64,000 nucleotides of DNA. Origin: Sorangium aterium. GTDB taxonomy: Bacteria; Myxococcota_A; Polyangia; Polyangiales; Polyangiaceae. Positions 7,596 through 16,297 of the stretch are shown one piece after another; the first letter of the stretch is position 1; each line of letters starts with the position of its first letter. The notes below the pieces were generated by a model. It worked only from the letters and a program-made list of their open reading frames with translations, made no database searches and was not told the DNA's origin. The stretch is from contig NZ_JAQNDK010000007.1 of assembly GCF_028368935.1 (NCBI RefSeq), forward strand, positions 310,001-374,000, read 5' to 3'. The position numbers and the translations under genes are program-made.

Positions 7596-8681
7596 TCAGC
7601 GAAGCTGCCTGAGCATCTCTTCGCGCTCGGCCGCGAGCCGACCGCGCGGGAACTCCTCCGCATGTGCCTCGAGGAGCCGGTGCGCCTCGAGGTCCGCCTC
7701 TGGGCTGTGAGCCTCGATGGCCGTCCGGGCCTGGCTGATCAGGCTCCTCTCGCGCGCGCTGATCGCCGGCTGCGCGTGCGTCGTCGAGGACGACGCATGC
7801 GGAGCAGCCGTTACTAACGGTGCGGGCGTCGTGGTCGCACCGGCGCCATCCTGTCCGGCGCCGCGCACCACGGGGAGCGCAGCGGCCTGGGCTGCGGGCG
7901 ATGCGGAGGACGTCCCCGCCTGCCCGGCGCGGCGCTCCGCGGGGAGCGACGCGGAGGCCGGCCCCGTCAGCGCGGGCCACCCGTCATCGAGAGCCGATCG
8001 AACCCACGACTGCAGCGTGGACGAGGAGGTCACGGCAGCGACCATGGCGCTCATGAGCACGACGCCCGCCCCCTGCGCCAGGAGCCTCCAACTCCAGCGG
8101 AGCAGGGAGCCGATCCACCCCTGGCGTGGAGTGAGCCCGAACGGAACGACGCAGGGGGTCTCGTCCCATCCGCGCGAGCGTTGCTTCGCCCTCCGGCGTT
8201 GCGCCGCCTCCTCCAGCTGCTCGCGGGCTCGACGGTGCAGCGTCTTCACGGCGTCAGGGTGAAGCCCAAGCTCCGCGGCGATCTGGGTCAGCGGGATCTC
8301 CTCGAGGTCATGCTTGATCAAGATGCCCCGGTACTTCGGCTCGACACCGTCGATGAGCTCGCGCACCAGGGCTTCCCGCTGGCGCCACCTGAGCAGCTCT
8401 TCCGGCGTGGGGTGCTCGTCGTGGAGCTCGGGGTCGTCCGACGGCGTCAGCACCTCTCGCCGGCGGCGCGCGCTTCGAACATGGTCGCGCGCCTGGTTGG
8501 CCGCGATCGTGACGCGGTAAGGCGCCGGGTCCCCGCCTGCCTCGATCCGCCCCTCGGCGTCGAGCCCCCGGAGCAGCGCGTCCTGCGCGACGTCCTCGGC
8601 ATCGCGAGCCGGGACGCGGAAGCGCCTCGCCAGGCGCCGGAAGAGCTCGAAGCTGCTGAAGGTCCCCGCTGGCTTGCCCAT
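7596..8681 (-). CDS. ECF sigma factor with membrane-anchored C-terminal extension
   Basis: A 361-residue protein in which a sigma domain is joined to a transmembrane region. Sigma region 2 is at about 15-75 (ARDAEDVAQDALLRG...YRVTIAANQARDHVRSARRRRE). Region 4 is at about 100-155 (VEPKYRGILIKHDLEEIPLTQIAAELGLHPDAVKTLHRRAREQL). A membrane helix follows at about 199-219, then a low-complexity Ala/Ser/Thr/Pro spacer to about 305. The C-terminal helical segment, ending EEFPRGRLAAEREEMLRQL, resembles the tail of myxobacterial anti-sigma/TPR proteins. This suggests a sigma factor and its membrane regulator in one chain, perhaps released by proteolysis. It is probably the first gene of a minus-strand operon. 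Confidence 0.78.
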   Translation of the reverse strand: MGKPAGTFSSFELFRRLARRFRVPARDAEDVAQDALLRGLDAEGRIEAGGDPAPYRVTIAANQARDHVRSARRRREVLTPSDDPELHDEHPTPEELLRWRQREALVRELIDGVEPKYRGILIKHDLEEIPLTQIAAELGLHPDAVKTLHRRAREQLEEAAQRRRAKQRSRGWDETPCVVPFGLTPRQGWIGSLLRWSWRLLAQGAGVVLMSAMVAAVTSSSTLQSWVRSALDDGWPALTGPASASLPAERRAGQAGTSSASPAAQAAALPVVRGAGQDGAGATTTPAPLVTAAPHASSSTTHAQPAISARERSLISQARTAIEAHSPEADLEAHRLLEAHAEEFPRGRLAAEREEMLRQLR

Positions 8682-8911
8682 GCCGGTAGCACGTCTGAGC
8701 GGCCCTCCCGGGGTCAGAAAAGTGAAGGGGCCGGCTCACTTTGGTAGGACAATGTGCGCCAACGCTCCGCCTGCGCGCTCGCACAGCACCCGCCCTCTGG
8801 GAGAGATGACAACGTTGCTGGTTTGCTCTGAAATTTCTCACGGCAAACGCAAGCGCATGGCGATTTCACCCGCCATTGACGCCGAGCAGTTGACGCAACT
8901 ACCGTCGTGAC

Positions 8912-10024
8912 ATGCGTTGCGCTCCACAGCTCCTCTCGATTCTCCTTGCGCTCGGGGCATCAACATGCCTGACGAGCGCAGCGCGCGCCCAGGGCGGCTC
9001 GTCGATGACAAGATCGAGAGAGAACTCGACGGTGAAGGACCATGTTCGCCGTGGCCAGAGGGCGCGCGCGGCGGGGCAGTGGACCGAGGCATATGCCGCC
9101 TACAAGGTGGCATTCGACGCCGCAGACCCGGCGTCGAGCACGGAGCGCGAGCGCGCGGAGATTGCCGGGGAGCTCGGCCTCTGCGAGGTCGCGTTGGGCA
9201 AATACCGCGATGCGGCCGAACACCTGGCCTGGAGCCTCGAGCAGCGCGAGGCGCTGCCGGCCGCGCTGCAGAAGCGATTCGAGGAAGGGCAGCGCAAGGC
9301 AACACCGCACGTCGCGAAGCTCCGTCTCTCCGTCGACCCGCCGGACGCCGAGGTGATCGTCGACACCAAACCGATCGGCCGCGTCGCGCGCGTCTACACG
9401 CTGTTCGTCGAGCCCGGCCTGCACACGGTGCGAGCCCGAGCACCGGGCCGCGAAGATGCGTTCCACACCTTGCGCACCGTGGCGAAGGCGGAGCACGAGA
9501 TCTCGCTTCATTGTCCGCGCGCGTCGGTGAGCAGCGCCGGAGAGGACGCGCCGGGTTCATCGAGCGAAGCGCCGCGAGCCATGAGCTCTCCGGCGGCTGC
9601 GCAGGCGCGGCCTCCCAGCCCATGGGCTTCCTGGCCGGGGACGGCGCGGATAGGCGGCATCGTGGTGACGACGGCGACTGCGGCAGCCGGCGCGGTCTTT
9701 CTCCTGCGCGCTCACGTCGTCCACGGTGATCTGCGCGAGCGGGACATCACGCTTCGCGCGCAGGGGTGGACGTCACATACGTGCCGGGAAGCCAGCGCAC
9801 CGGCGGCGTGCGCCGGCATTCGTGACCGGGTGAACGAGCGGGATCTGTTCGCGACCCTCGGCAAGGTGTCGCTGGCGACGAGCGCCGTGTTCGGCGTGGC
9901 GACGGCGGCCTCGTTCTTCACGGAGGTTGCCTTTTTCGGTGGTGCGCCCAAAGCCGCTGGCCTTCGCATCGTGCCGGTGACGACGAGCGAACGAGCGGGT
10001 GTGCTCGTCGAGGGACCGTGGTGA
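8912..10024 (+). CDS. Exported PEGA-like/TPR-type protein
   Basis: A 370-residue protein with a cleavable signal ending near ARAQG (about 27). A helical tetratricopeptide-like region follows at about 40-130 (GQRARAAGQWTEAYAAYKVAFDAA...GELGLCEVALGKYRDAAEHLAWSL). A short PEGA-like beta segment lies at about 135-195 (LRLSVDPPDAEVIVDTKPIG...VEPGLHTVRARAPGRED). Then comes a Ser/Pro-rich spacer, a membrane helix near 245-265 and a second hydrophobic stretch near 325. The organisation is common in myxobacterial envelope proteins of unknown role. It is divergent from the sigma gene and starts a run of exported-protein genes. Confidence 0.7.
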   Translation: MRCAPQLLSILLALGASTCLTSAARAQGGSSMTRSRENSTVKDHVRRGQRARAAGQWTEAYAAYKVAFDAADPASSTERERAEIAGELGLCEVALGKYRDAAEHLAWSLEQREALPAALQKRFEEGQRKATPHVAKLRLSVDPPDAEVIVDTKPIGRVARVYTLFVEPGLHTVRARAPGREDAFHTLRTVAKAEHEISLHCPRASVSSAGEDAPGSSSEAPRAMSSPAAAQARPPSPWASWPGTARIGGIVVTTATAAAGAVFLLRAHVVHGDLRERDITLRAQGWTSHTCREASAPAACAGIRDRVNERDLFATLGKVSLATSAVFGVATAASFFTEVAFFGGAPKAAGLRIVPVTTSERAGVLVEGPW

Positions 10025-10039
10025 GCGAGAGGCGAGGTC

Positions 10040-11683
10040 ATGCGTTCTAGATCGATGGGTCGCAGTCGAGGGGTCCTCCGTTCGCTGGCGTCCGTCGCGC
10101 TCGGTCTGGCAGGCGCCGCCGGGAACACGGGGTGCTACTCCGACAGCTGTGCGGACAGCTACTGGTGCGAGGTTCCGCCGCCGGAGCCATCTCCTTGTGA
10201 TGGGGATCCGAGGACGGCGACGGCGCTCGACATGTGCGGCGTGTTCGTCGGCGAGGAGGGCGACGACAACAGCCTCGGCACGAAGGACGCGCCGGTGAGG
10301 ACGTTGCAACGTGCGATCGGCCTCGCCGCGCAGGTTCGACGCGACGGCCAGGCGCCGACCCGGCGCGTGTACGCGTGCAGCGGATTGTTCGAGGAGGCCA
10401 TCTCGCTCCCCCAGGGGGTCGACCTCTGGGGCGGCCGTCTGTGTGCCGGCGGCGACTGGTCCTACGGAGGGCCGCTCGACGAGCAGAACGCGTTGACCGT
10501 CATCGCGCCGCCCGTGGGGATCCCGGTGCGGGTCCTCGGGGGGGACGACGCCGTCATCGCGGGGGACGACACGACGTCGGAGATTTTCGGCGTACGCGCC
10601 GTGGCGGCCGACGCCTCCGCCGGCGACCACAAGTCGTCGATCGCGATGATCCTGGAGCATGGGGCCACGGCGATCGTGCAGTCGAGCGTGATCCTCGCAG
10701 GCGACGGCAAGGATGGAGAGCCGGGCGAGGACGCGCCGAGCTTCCGCACGAACGCCGGCGTATTGGGGAACGACGGCGCGGACGCCTGCACCGCGAACGA
10801 GACGGTGGGCGCCCTTCCGGTCGTGACCGCGTGCGGCGACGGGATCGAGTCGACGGGTGGCCAGGGGGGTGATGGAGGCCTCGAGACGGGCGGCGACGGA
10901 ACGTCAGGACTGCCGGAGCCGGACGAGAATCCGCCCGACGTCGGCCTGGGTGGTTTCGGCGCGTCGTCCAGCATGGCGTGCAAGCCAGGGGAGCAGGGGG
11001 CAGACGGCGCCCCTGCAGACCGCGCTGCGGGAGCGGTTGGCGATGGCCTCTTAGGCTTCCATGGATGGGTCGGCGTCCGCGGGGACGACGGGAAGCCGGG
11101 CGGCGTCGGTCAGGGCGGCGGCGGGGGTGGCGGCGGCAAGGGGCGCGGCCCCATGAACGCGTGTCCGACAGGTCGGCCCCAGGGCGGGGCGGCCGGCGGA
11201 TCAGGCGGCAGCGGCGGGTGCGGGGGCAAGGGGGGCAAGGGAGGCGACTACGGCGGCGCGAGCATCGCGATCGTGGCCTTGCAGGGGAGCGACCTCACCG
11301 TCGATGCCAGCACGGTCCTCGGGGCCAAGGGCGGTAATGGCGGGGTCGGCGGAACCGGCCAGTGGGGAGGCCTTGGCGTTGCCGGCGGCCTCGGCGGAAA
11401 CGCTCTTCTGATCGACTCGTCACGAGGGTGCCGCGGCGGCTTTGGCGGCAACGGCGGTCGCGGAGGCGACGCCGGCGGCGGTCTCGGTGGCCACTCGCTC
11501 GGCATCGGCTCCGTGGGCGCCTCCGTGACGATCTTGCAGGATGCGACGGTCTTGCCTGGACAAGCCGGCAGCGGGGGGCTCGGCGGCAATGCACTCGCGG
11601 AAACCGGGCTCGGCAAGGGGAAAGACGGGACTGCGCTGTTCTGGTACCGGTTCGATGCGCCAGATCCGGAACCGCCTCAATGA
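10040..11683 (+). CDS. Glycine-rich exported protein, copy 1 of a tandem pair
   Basis: A 547-residue secreted or lipid-anchored protein with a hydrophobic leader ending near AGNTGC. It opens with a domain containing CGVFVGEEGDDNSLGTKDAP and a right-handed-helix-like arrangement of short beta segments (ISLPQGVDLWGGRL...SVILAGDG). Two long Gly-rich tracts follow, with GGxGG repeats (about residues 340-400 and 430-520). It starts 16 bases after the preceding stop. The next gene is a clear paralogue. PE-PGRS-like matches would probably be compositional. The likely role is a surface or matrix protein; function unknown. Confidence 0.7.
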   Translation: MRSRSMGRSRGVLRSLASVALGLAGAAGNTGCYSDSCADSYWCEVPPPEPSPCDGDPRTATALDMCGVFVGEEGDDNSLGTKDAPVRTLQRAIGLAAQVRRDGQAPTRRVYACSGLFEEAISLPQGVDLWGGRLCAGGDWSYGGPLDEQNALTVIAPPVGIPVRVLGGDDAVIAGDDTTSEIFGVRAVAADASAGDHKSSIAMILEHGATAIVQSSVILAGDGKDGEPGEDAPSFRTNAGVLGNDGADACTANETVGALPVVTACGDGIESTGGQGGDGGLETGGDGTSGLPEPDENPPDVGLGGFGASSSMACKPGEQGADGAPADRAAGAVGDGLLGFHGWVGVRGDDGKPGGVGQGGGGGGGGKGRGPMNACPTGRPQGGAAGGSGGSGGCGGKGGKGGDYGGASIAIVALQGSDLTVDASTVLGAKGGNGGVGGTGQWGGLGVAGGLGGNALLIDSSRGCRGGFGGNGGRGGDAGGGLGGHSLGIGSVGASVTILQDATVLPGQAGSGGLGGNALAETGLGKGKDGTALFWYRFDAPDPEPPQ

Positions 11684-11720
11684 ATCGCCCTGTGCTGGCG
11701 GCACACGTCAGGAGACGCAT

Positions 11721-13250
11721 ATGAGGAAGAGCACCGCAGCGACCTTGATCCTTCTGCTGTCCCCGTGGGCGACCGGCTGCGGAACTGCGCCCGGCGTGAA
11801 CGACCCTGGTGTGACGCCTTGTGAAGGCACCTCGTGCGAGGACGAGCCGCCCCCGGAGTCGGTCTGCGTCGAGCACGTCGCCGCCGACATCCTCGACGAC
11901 GGCTGCGGCGTGTTCCTCGCCGGAAACGTTGGTGGCGGCGACGACAGGAACCCCGGCACGAAGGCGAAGCCGGTGTACACCGTCGCACGCGCCATCGAGC
12001 TCGCGCGCGCTGGAAGAGGGCGCGTGTTCCTCTGCAATGAGGGATTCATCGTGGAGGAGATCAGGGTGCCCTCCGGCGTGGATCTTCTCGGGGGCTTCCA
12101 CTGCCGGAAATGGGTGCGCGACCCCCTGCGCCCGTGGACCCTGTTGAATCACGATCGGGTCTTCGGCCCCATGATAATCGTCGAGCCCGCGGGCCCCGAG
12201 GACAGCGGGGCCGCCGACGGGGTGTCGACGCTGGCCGATCTCCACGTCCCCTCGTCGGGCGAGGTCGGCGTGCTCGTTCAGTCGAGCACGGCAGTGGAGA
12301 TTCTGCGGAGCGAGATCTCCACCCGCGGAGGAAATGGAGGCCACGCAGGCGAGAAGTGGCAGTACAAGCAACCGGACGGACCGGATGGCATGTTCGGTGG
12401 GGACGCGTGCTCGGCGGCCATCGTCGCCGGCGGGCCTGCAGTGGTGAACCAGTGCGAGAGCGGGCTCACGAGCATTGGCGGCAAGGGAGGGGACGGCCGC
12501 CCCGACAGCGCCGAGGATGGAGGCGATGGGGAGCCCGCCGACCTTTTGCCGCCTGCAAGCGGTGGTATCGGGGAGCAGGACAACCGCAGTTGTAGCAGCG
12601 GATCCGAGGGGGGCCCTGGGGCTTCGGGAACGCAGGGCGCGCCGGGCAAGGGCATCGGGCGCCTCACCGACATAGGGTGGGAGGGCGACACGGGGGGCGA
12701 GGGGACCTGGGGCACGCCGGGCCAGGGCGGCGGCGGCGGCGGCGGTCGTCGGGGCGGGCTCGCCGTGTGCGGCGTGGCGTCGAAGGGAGGCCCAGGAGGA
12801 GGCTCGGGAGGGGCCGGCGGTTGCGGAGGCCGAGGAGGCCGCGGGGGAGCGAACGGACAGCCGTGCATCGGCGTTCTCGCGGTTCACGCCCGGCTGACCG
12901 TGCGCGACACCAAGATCACGGCGGACTTTGGCGGCTACGGCGGCGACGGCGGGGAACCCCAGCGCGGCGCCATAGGCGGCCGAGGCGCACCGGGCGGAAC
13001 GCTGGGAGATGAACTCGCCGCCTGTTACGGCGGCCAGGGCGGCCAAGGAGGGCCCGGCGGCTACGGCGGCCCCGGGCGCGGCGGCGACTCGATCGGCATC
13101 GCCTACCTCGACGAGGACCAGCTCACGCTGGAGGGCGTCACCATCGAGACCGGACAGCCGGGCAAGGGCGGCACCAGCTGGAACTACGATGGCAGCACGA
13201 CGGTGGGGGAGAGCGGCGAGGCCCACGAGACGCTTCGGTTTCCCGAATAG
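11721..13250 (+). CDS. Glycine-rich lipoprotein, copy 2 of a tandem pair
   Basis: A 509-residue lipoprotein (lipobox ATGC) with the same plan as the preceding gene: an N-terminal block with CGVFLAGNVGGGDDRNPGTKA, a VPSGVDLLGGFHCRKW segment matching LPQGVDLWGGRLCAGGDW upstream, and alternating Gly-rich tracts with GGxGGxGG repeats. CAGGAGA precedes the ATG at 11721. The two genes most likely arose by tandem duplication and divergence, since the first domains align in order while the Gly-rich tracts differ in length. Function unknown. Confidence 0.7.
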   Translation: MRKSTAATLILLLSPWATGCGTAPGVNDPGVTPCEGTSCEDEPPPESVCVEHVAADILDDGCGVFLAGNVGGGDDRNPGTKAKPVYTVARAIELARAGRGRVFLCNEGFIVEEIRVPSGVDLLGGFHCRKWVRDPLRPWTLLNHDRVFGPMIIVEPAGPEDSGAADGVSTLADLHVPSSGEVGVLVQSSTAVEILRSEISTRGGNGGHAGEKWQYKQPDGPDGMFGGDACSAAIVAGGPAVVNQCESGLTSIGGKGGDGRPDSAEDGGDGEPADLLPPASGGIGEQDNRSCSSGSEGGPGASGTQGAPGKGIGRLTDIGWEGDTGGEGTWGTPGQGGGGGGGRRGGLAVCGVASKGGPGGGSGGAGGCGGRGGRGGANGQPCIGVLAVHARLTVRDTKITADFGGYGGDGGEPQRGAIGGRGAPGGTLGDELAACYGGQGGQGGPGGYGGPGRGGDSIGIAYLDEDQLTLEGVTIETGQPGKGGTSWNYDGSTTVGESGEAHETLRFPE

Positions 13251-13256
13251 CCGAAG

Positions 13257-14378
13257 TCACGTCATGCGAGGATCGGCGCAGAGATCGGCGACCGAGTCCA
13301 CGGGCCAGCTCGCCAGGAAGCTGGAGGCCCAAGCGACCATGGCGGCCGGCGGCTCGCCTTCACCGTCCCACGAAGCGACCAGCGCTTCGAGCTCGCGCTT
13401 GGCCGCCATGGCGCGGAGAGTCTTCGGCGATTCGTCGTGCGGGCGCATGCGCGCAAGCTCCTCCAGCATCTTGTCCTTGTGCAGGAAGCCGTCTGTAGAT
13501 GCCGACCAATAAAGCCCAAACGACTGTCGATATGGCTCCGGCATCTGCTGAATCATCCTGGGCAAATCGAGCAGTATTCCGATCTGGTAGTGCGCGCGGA
13601 GCACGGTAAGCACCGTAATGAACCGTTCTGTCAAGCTACTCGGGTCGAGCGTCACGACCGCCCCGCTCTCGGGCGGCGCCGGCTCCACCCACTGATTATC
13701 TAGGCTGAAAAGGCAATCGTACAGCGTCGCGCCGCGCATGCTAACCACCACGTCCGGCACGAGCGTGGTACCGACCTCCGGTGGCATGGGCTGACAACCG
13801 AAGGTCGACTCGATCTCATGGGCAATCCACGTCGCGCAAGGCCGTTCGTCTGGCGCCAGATCGAAGGTGAACTCACGTCGTGTGACGGTCGCGCTATGTA
13901 GCCTCTCATCATCCGGGTTCAGTACGAGATCGGGCCCCAAAGCACCTCGTGAAATGGAGAAATTAATGCCGTACGGAACCACGAAGCCGGCAGGCGGCAT
14001 AGCAAGATCGATCATGCGATAGCTGTAAACGACATAGTATGGAGCCAGAAAGCTCACGTGAAACCAAAGCGTTCGACGGTCGGGCGCGTTCGGCAGATCG
14101 ACTGTGAACGAATAACATGCGTCGCAGGTGCCGGCAGGTAGGTGGAGAGATCGATTCATGAGTGGCATATCAGGAAATCGCTCTGAAATGCGATGCCGCA
14201 TAGCATGCCAGCGCTCGTCCTTGGATGCTTGGATCCGCGCAGCCACGAGCCGGGCATGTTCTTCAGTCTGTTCGCGCTGTGAGTCGTCCTGCCAAAATTG
14301 GTGCGGGTCGGGACCGCCGATCCCACGGGGGAAATATCGGTACACGATTTCCAGTAGTTGATCGACCGTGTGCTTCAT
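13257..14378 (-). CDS. Protein of unknown function
   Basis: A 373-residue cytoplasmic protein without signal peptide or membrane segments. I do not recognise a family. The N-terminal 60 residues are helical and charged (TVDQLLEIVYRYFPRG). A middle section is rich in aromatic residues (SFLAPYYVVYSYRMIDLAMPP), with beta-rich blocks and a C-terminal helical part rich in Glu and Ala. The GC content and third-position bias are somewhat lower than in neighbouring genes, which may mean later acquisition. The ATG at 14378 is preferred; the open frame extends upstream through an 11-base homopolymer. It converges on the Gly-rich gene pair with a gap of a few bases. Confidence 0.6.
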   Translation of the reverse strand: MKHTVDQLLEIVYRYFPRGIGGPDPHQFWQDDSQREQTEEHARLVAARIQASKDERWHAMRHRISERFPDMPLMNRSLHLPAGTCDACYSFTVDLPNAPDRRTLWFHVSFLAPYYVVYSYRMIDLAMPPAGFVVPYGINFSISRGALGPDLVLNPDDERLHSATVTRREFTFDLAPDERPCATWIAHEIESTFGCQPMPPEVGTTLVPDVVVSMRGATLYDCLFSLDNQWVEPAPPESGAVVTLDPSSLTERFITVLTVLRAHYQIGILLDLPRMIQQMPEPYRQSFGLYWSASTDGFLHKDKMLEELARMRPHDESPKTLRAMAAKRELEALVASWDGEGEPPAAMVAWASSFLASWPVDSVADLCADPRMT

Positions 14379-14486
14379 GACTTGTTGACCACTACACCAA
14401 GGTTCTTGTGTTGTTCCGCGAACATCTTCTGCGCGTTCGTGAAAAATCTGAGCAAGATATGCCAGGCGGCAGCGCAAAACGACCCG

Positions 14487-14497
14487 CCCCCCCCCCC
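14487..14497. repeat. Homopolymer tract of 11 C
   Basis: Eleven consecutive C (G on the minus strand) lie about 110 bases upstream of the start of the unknown minus-strand gene. Such tracts are prone to slippage during replication and sequencing. If the tract sits in the promoter or leader it could vary expression; that is a suggestion only. Confidence 0.5.
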
Positions 14498-14575
14498 TCC
14501 ATCTCGCCTGCGACCACATTCGTCACTTCAGCACTCTACATCGCCGCCTGGTGGGCCGAGATGAATCCCCAAAAA

Positions 14576-15025
14576 CTATTTCGTATAGGCATCCCAATCG
14601 AGAACACGACCACGGACGCGGGTCGCACCGTCCAGAGCGTGCGCCATCGCGCTCCGGCCTGCGAGGCGCGAGCGCTTGTCGTTCTGCTGGCAGTGGTGCC
14701 ACCTCCACAGCGTCGAGCAGAGCAGCTGATTTTTGGAAAGCGCTCGCCGCCGAGGCAGGCGGCGGAGAGTTCTCGAGGCGGGCCGCGGACCGCGCATCGC
14801 CTCGGCCTCGCCGCGCTGCTTCGCGGCGGGCAGGCGGGCGCCGTCGGGGGTGAGGTCGTCGAGCAGCCACTCACCGGCTTCCCGCAAGAGCTCGAGCTCC
14901 TCCCACGTGAAGGGGTGTTTTCCGCGGAGCGCGCCCGCGTGTTCCTCGTGCAGGTGGGCCAGCGCCATGCCGTCGCCGGCCATGTCGTACTTGCCGCTGC
15001 GCTCGCCCTGTCCGTGGCGGCGCAT
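14576..15025 (-). CDS. Possible small protein of unknown function
   Basis: A possible 149-residue product. The first 80 residues look protein-like, with KYDMAGDGMALAHLHEEHAG followed by HPFTWEELELLREAGEWLLD. The last 65 residues are Arg-rich and less convincing, so the true end may be elsewhere or the gene may be decayed. No signal peptide or membrane helix. It is divergent from the deoxyhypusine-synthase-like gene. Weak call based on composition alone. Confidence 0.3.
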   Translation of the reverse strand: MRRHGQGERSGKYDMAGDGMALAHLHEEHAGALRGKHPFTWEELELLREAGEWLLDDLTPDGARLPAAKQRGEAEAMRGPRPASRTLRRLPRRRALSKNQLLCSTLWRWHHCQQNDKRSRLAGRSAMAHALDGATRVRGRVLDWDAYTK

Positions 15026-15216
15026 GTCTCCTGCACGGTTCCCGCCCGTCGAGACGGACTTGACACGATCCTCGCGACTTGTGCTACGGTCCCCGCCGAA
15101 GCCACCCGACGCGTCGATGGCGGCCCGGCATGTGTCGGTCCGTAGCGCGTCCCTGGTGGCCTGCGCGACCCGAGACCACCGGGACGATCTTCGTGGTCGC
15201 CGAGGCTCGGCAAAAC

Positions 15217-16254
15217 ATGGCTGTGACGAAGTCGGCATCGACGACGCTGCCCCTCCTCTCGTTCGTTCTCCGCAACTACAAGAATTTCAACGCCCGCGCG
15301 ACGCGCGACGCGCTCCTCGCGTACTGGGAGCACATCGAGCGCGGGGGGAAGATGTTCTGGGCCGTGGCCGGAGCCATGTCTTCGGCCCAGCTCGGCATCA
15401 CGCTGGCGCCGGCCATCCGTGCCGGCCTGATCCATGGCATGTCCGTGACCGGCGCCAACCTGGAGGAGTCGCTGTTTCGCCTCGTGGCGCACGACGGCTA
15501 CCGTGACTTCCCCGACTACCGTTACTTCACCAAGCAGGACGACACGCGGATCCTCGACAACCGGATGCGGCGCGTGACCGACACAAGCATCCCCGAGGAC
15601 GAGGCCTTCCGCGCGGTGGAAAAGCACATCGTCCCCAGGTGGGAGCGGGCGACGGCGAGCGGCGAGCGCCGCTTCTGGCACGAGTACTTCTACGAGCTGG
15701 TCCGGGCGGTCGAGCCCGCGCTCCACCGTGGACCGCCCGAGGAGTGCTGGTTGCTCGCCGCCGCGGAGGCCGGGCTGCCGCTGGTCGTCCCGGGCCACGA
15801 GGACTCGACCTTCGGCAACATCTTCGCGTCCTACGTGAAGCGGGGCGAGTGCAGCGCGAGCATCGTGAAGTCAGGCATCGAGTACATGGCCGAGCTCTAC
15901 GATCAGTACCGCGCGCTCAGCGCAGGCGCGGGCGTGGGGTTCTTCCAGATCGGCGGGGGGATCGCGGGAGACTTCCCCATCTGCGTTGTGCCGTCGCTCA
16001 AGTACGATCTCGACGAACCGGCCCGGCCCTGGGCCTACTTCTGCCAGATCTCCGACTCGACAACGTCCTACGGCTCGTACTCCGGCGCCACGCCCAACGA
16101 GAAGATCACCTGGGACAAGCTGACCGCGGACACGCCGATGTTCGTGATCGAGTCGGACGCCACCATCGTGGCGCCGCTCCTGCTGGGAGCGCTGCTCGAG
16201 TGCAAGCGCCACCCGGCCGAGGCTCGGGCCATCATCGAGGCGCGCGGCGCGTGA
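15217..16254 (+). CDS. Deoxyhypusine synthase-like protein
   Basis: A 345-residue member of the deoxyhypusine/homospermidine synthase family, which transfers the aminobutyl group of spermidine to a lysine or amine using NAD. Family features include the SVTGANLEESLF block, the NAD-region sequence VPGHEDSTFGNIFASYVKRG, FFQIGGGIAGDFPIC and YGSYSGATPNEKITWDKL. The lysine in WDKL aligns with the catalytic lysine of the eukaryotic WGK motif. Bacteria lack eIF5A, so the substrate is more likely a polyamine or another protein. The ATG at 15217 is chosen because it begins just before the conserved region. It lies 43 bases before the epimerase gene, probably one operon. Confidence 0.82.
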   Translation: MAVTKSASTTLPLLSFVLRNYKNFNARATRDALLAYWEHIERGGKMFWAVAGAMSSAQLGITLAPAIRAGLIHGMSVTGANLEESLFRLVAHDGYRDFPDYRYFTKQDDTRILDNRMRRVTDTSIPEDEAFRAVEKHIVPRWERATASGERRFWHEYFYELVRAVEPALHRGPPEECWLLAAAEAGLPLVVPGHEDSTFGNIFASYVKRGECSASIVKSGIEYMAELYDQYRALSAGAGVGFFQIGGGIAGDFPICVVPSLKYDLDEPARPWAYFCQISDSTTSYGSYSGATPNEKITWDKLTADTPMFVIESDATIVAPLLLGALLECKRHPAEARAIIEARGA

Positions 16255-16297
16255 GCGTCGGCGGCTCTCCTCATTCCTGAAGCGAGGTTGCAAGACG

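Larger units (their letters stand above)
14379..15216. other. 838-bp region between divergent genes, mostly without a clear gene
   Basis: This stretch separates the unknown gene (-) from the deoxyhypusine-synthase-like gene (+). It contains an 11-C homopolymer and one uncertain minus-strand reading frame. Sequence between about 14520 and 14600 is less GC-rich than its surroundings. The promoters of both flanking genes should lie here, but I could not name boxes with confidence. Confidence 0.5.
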
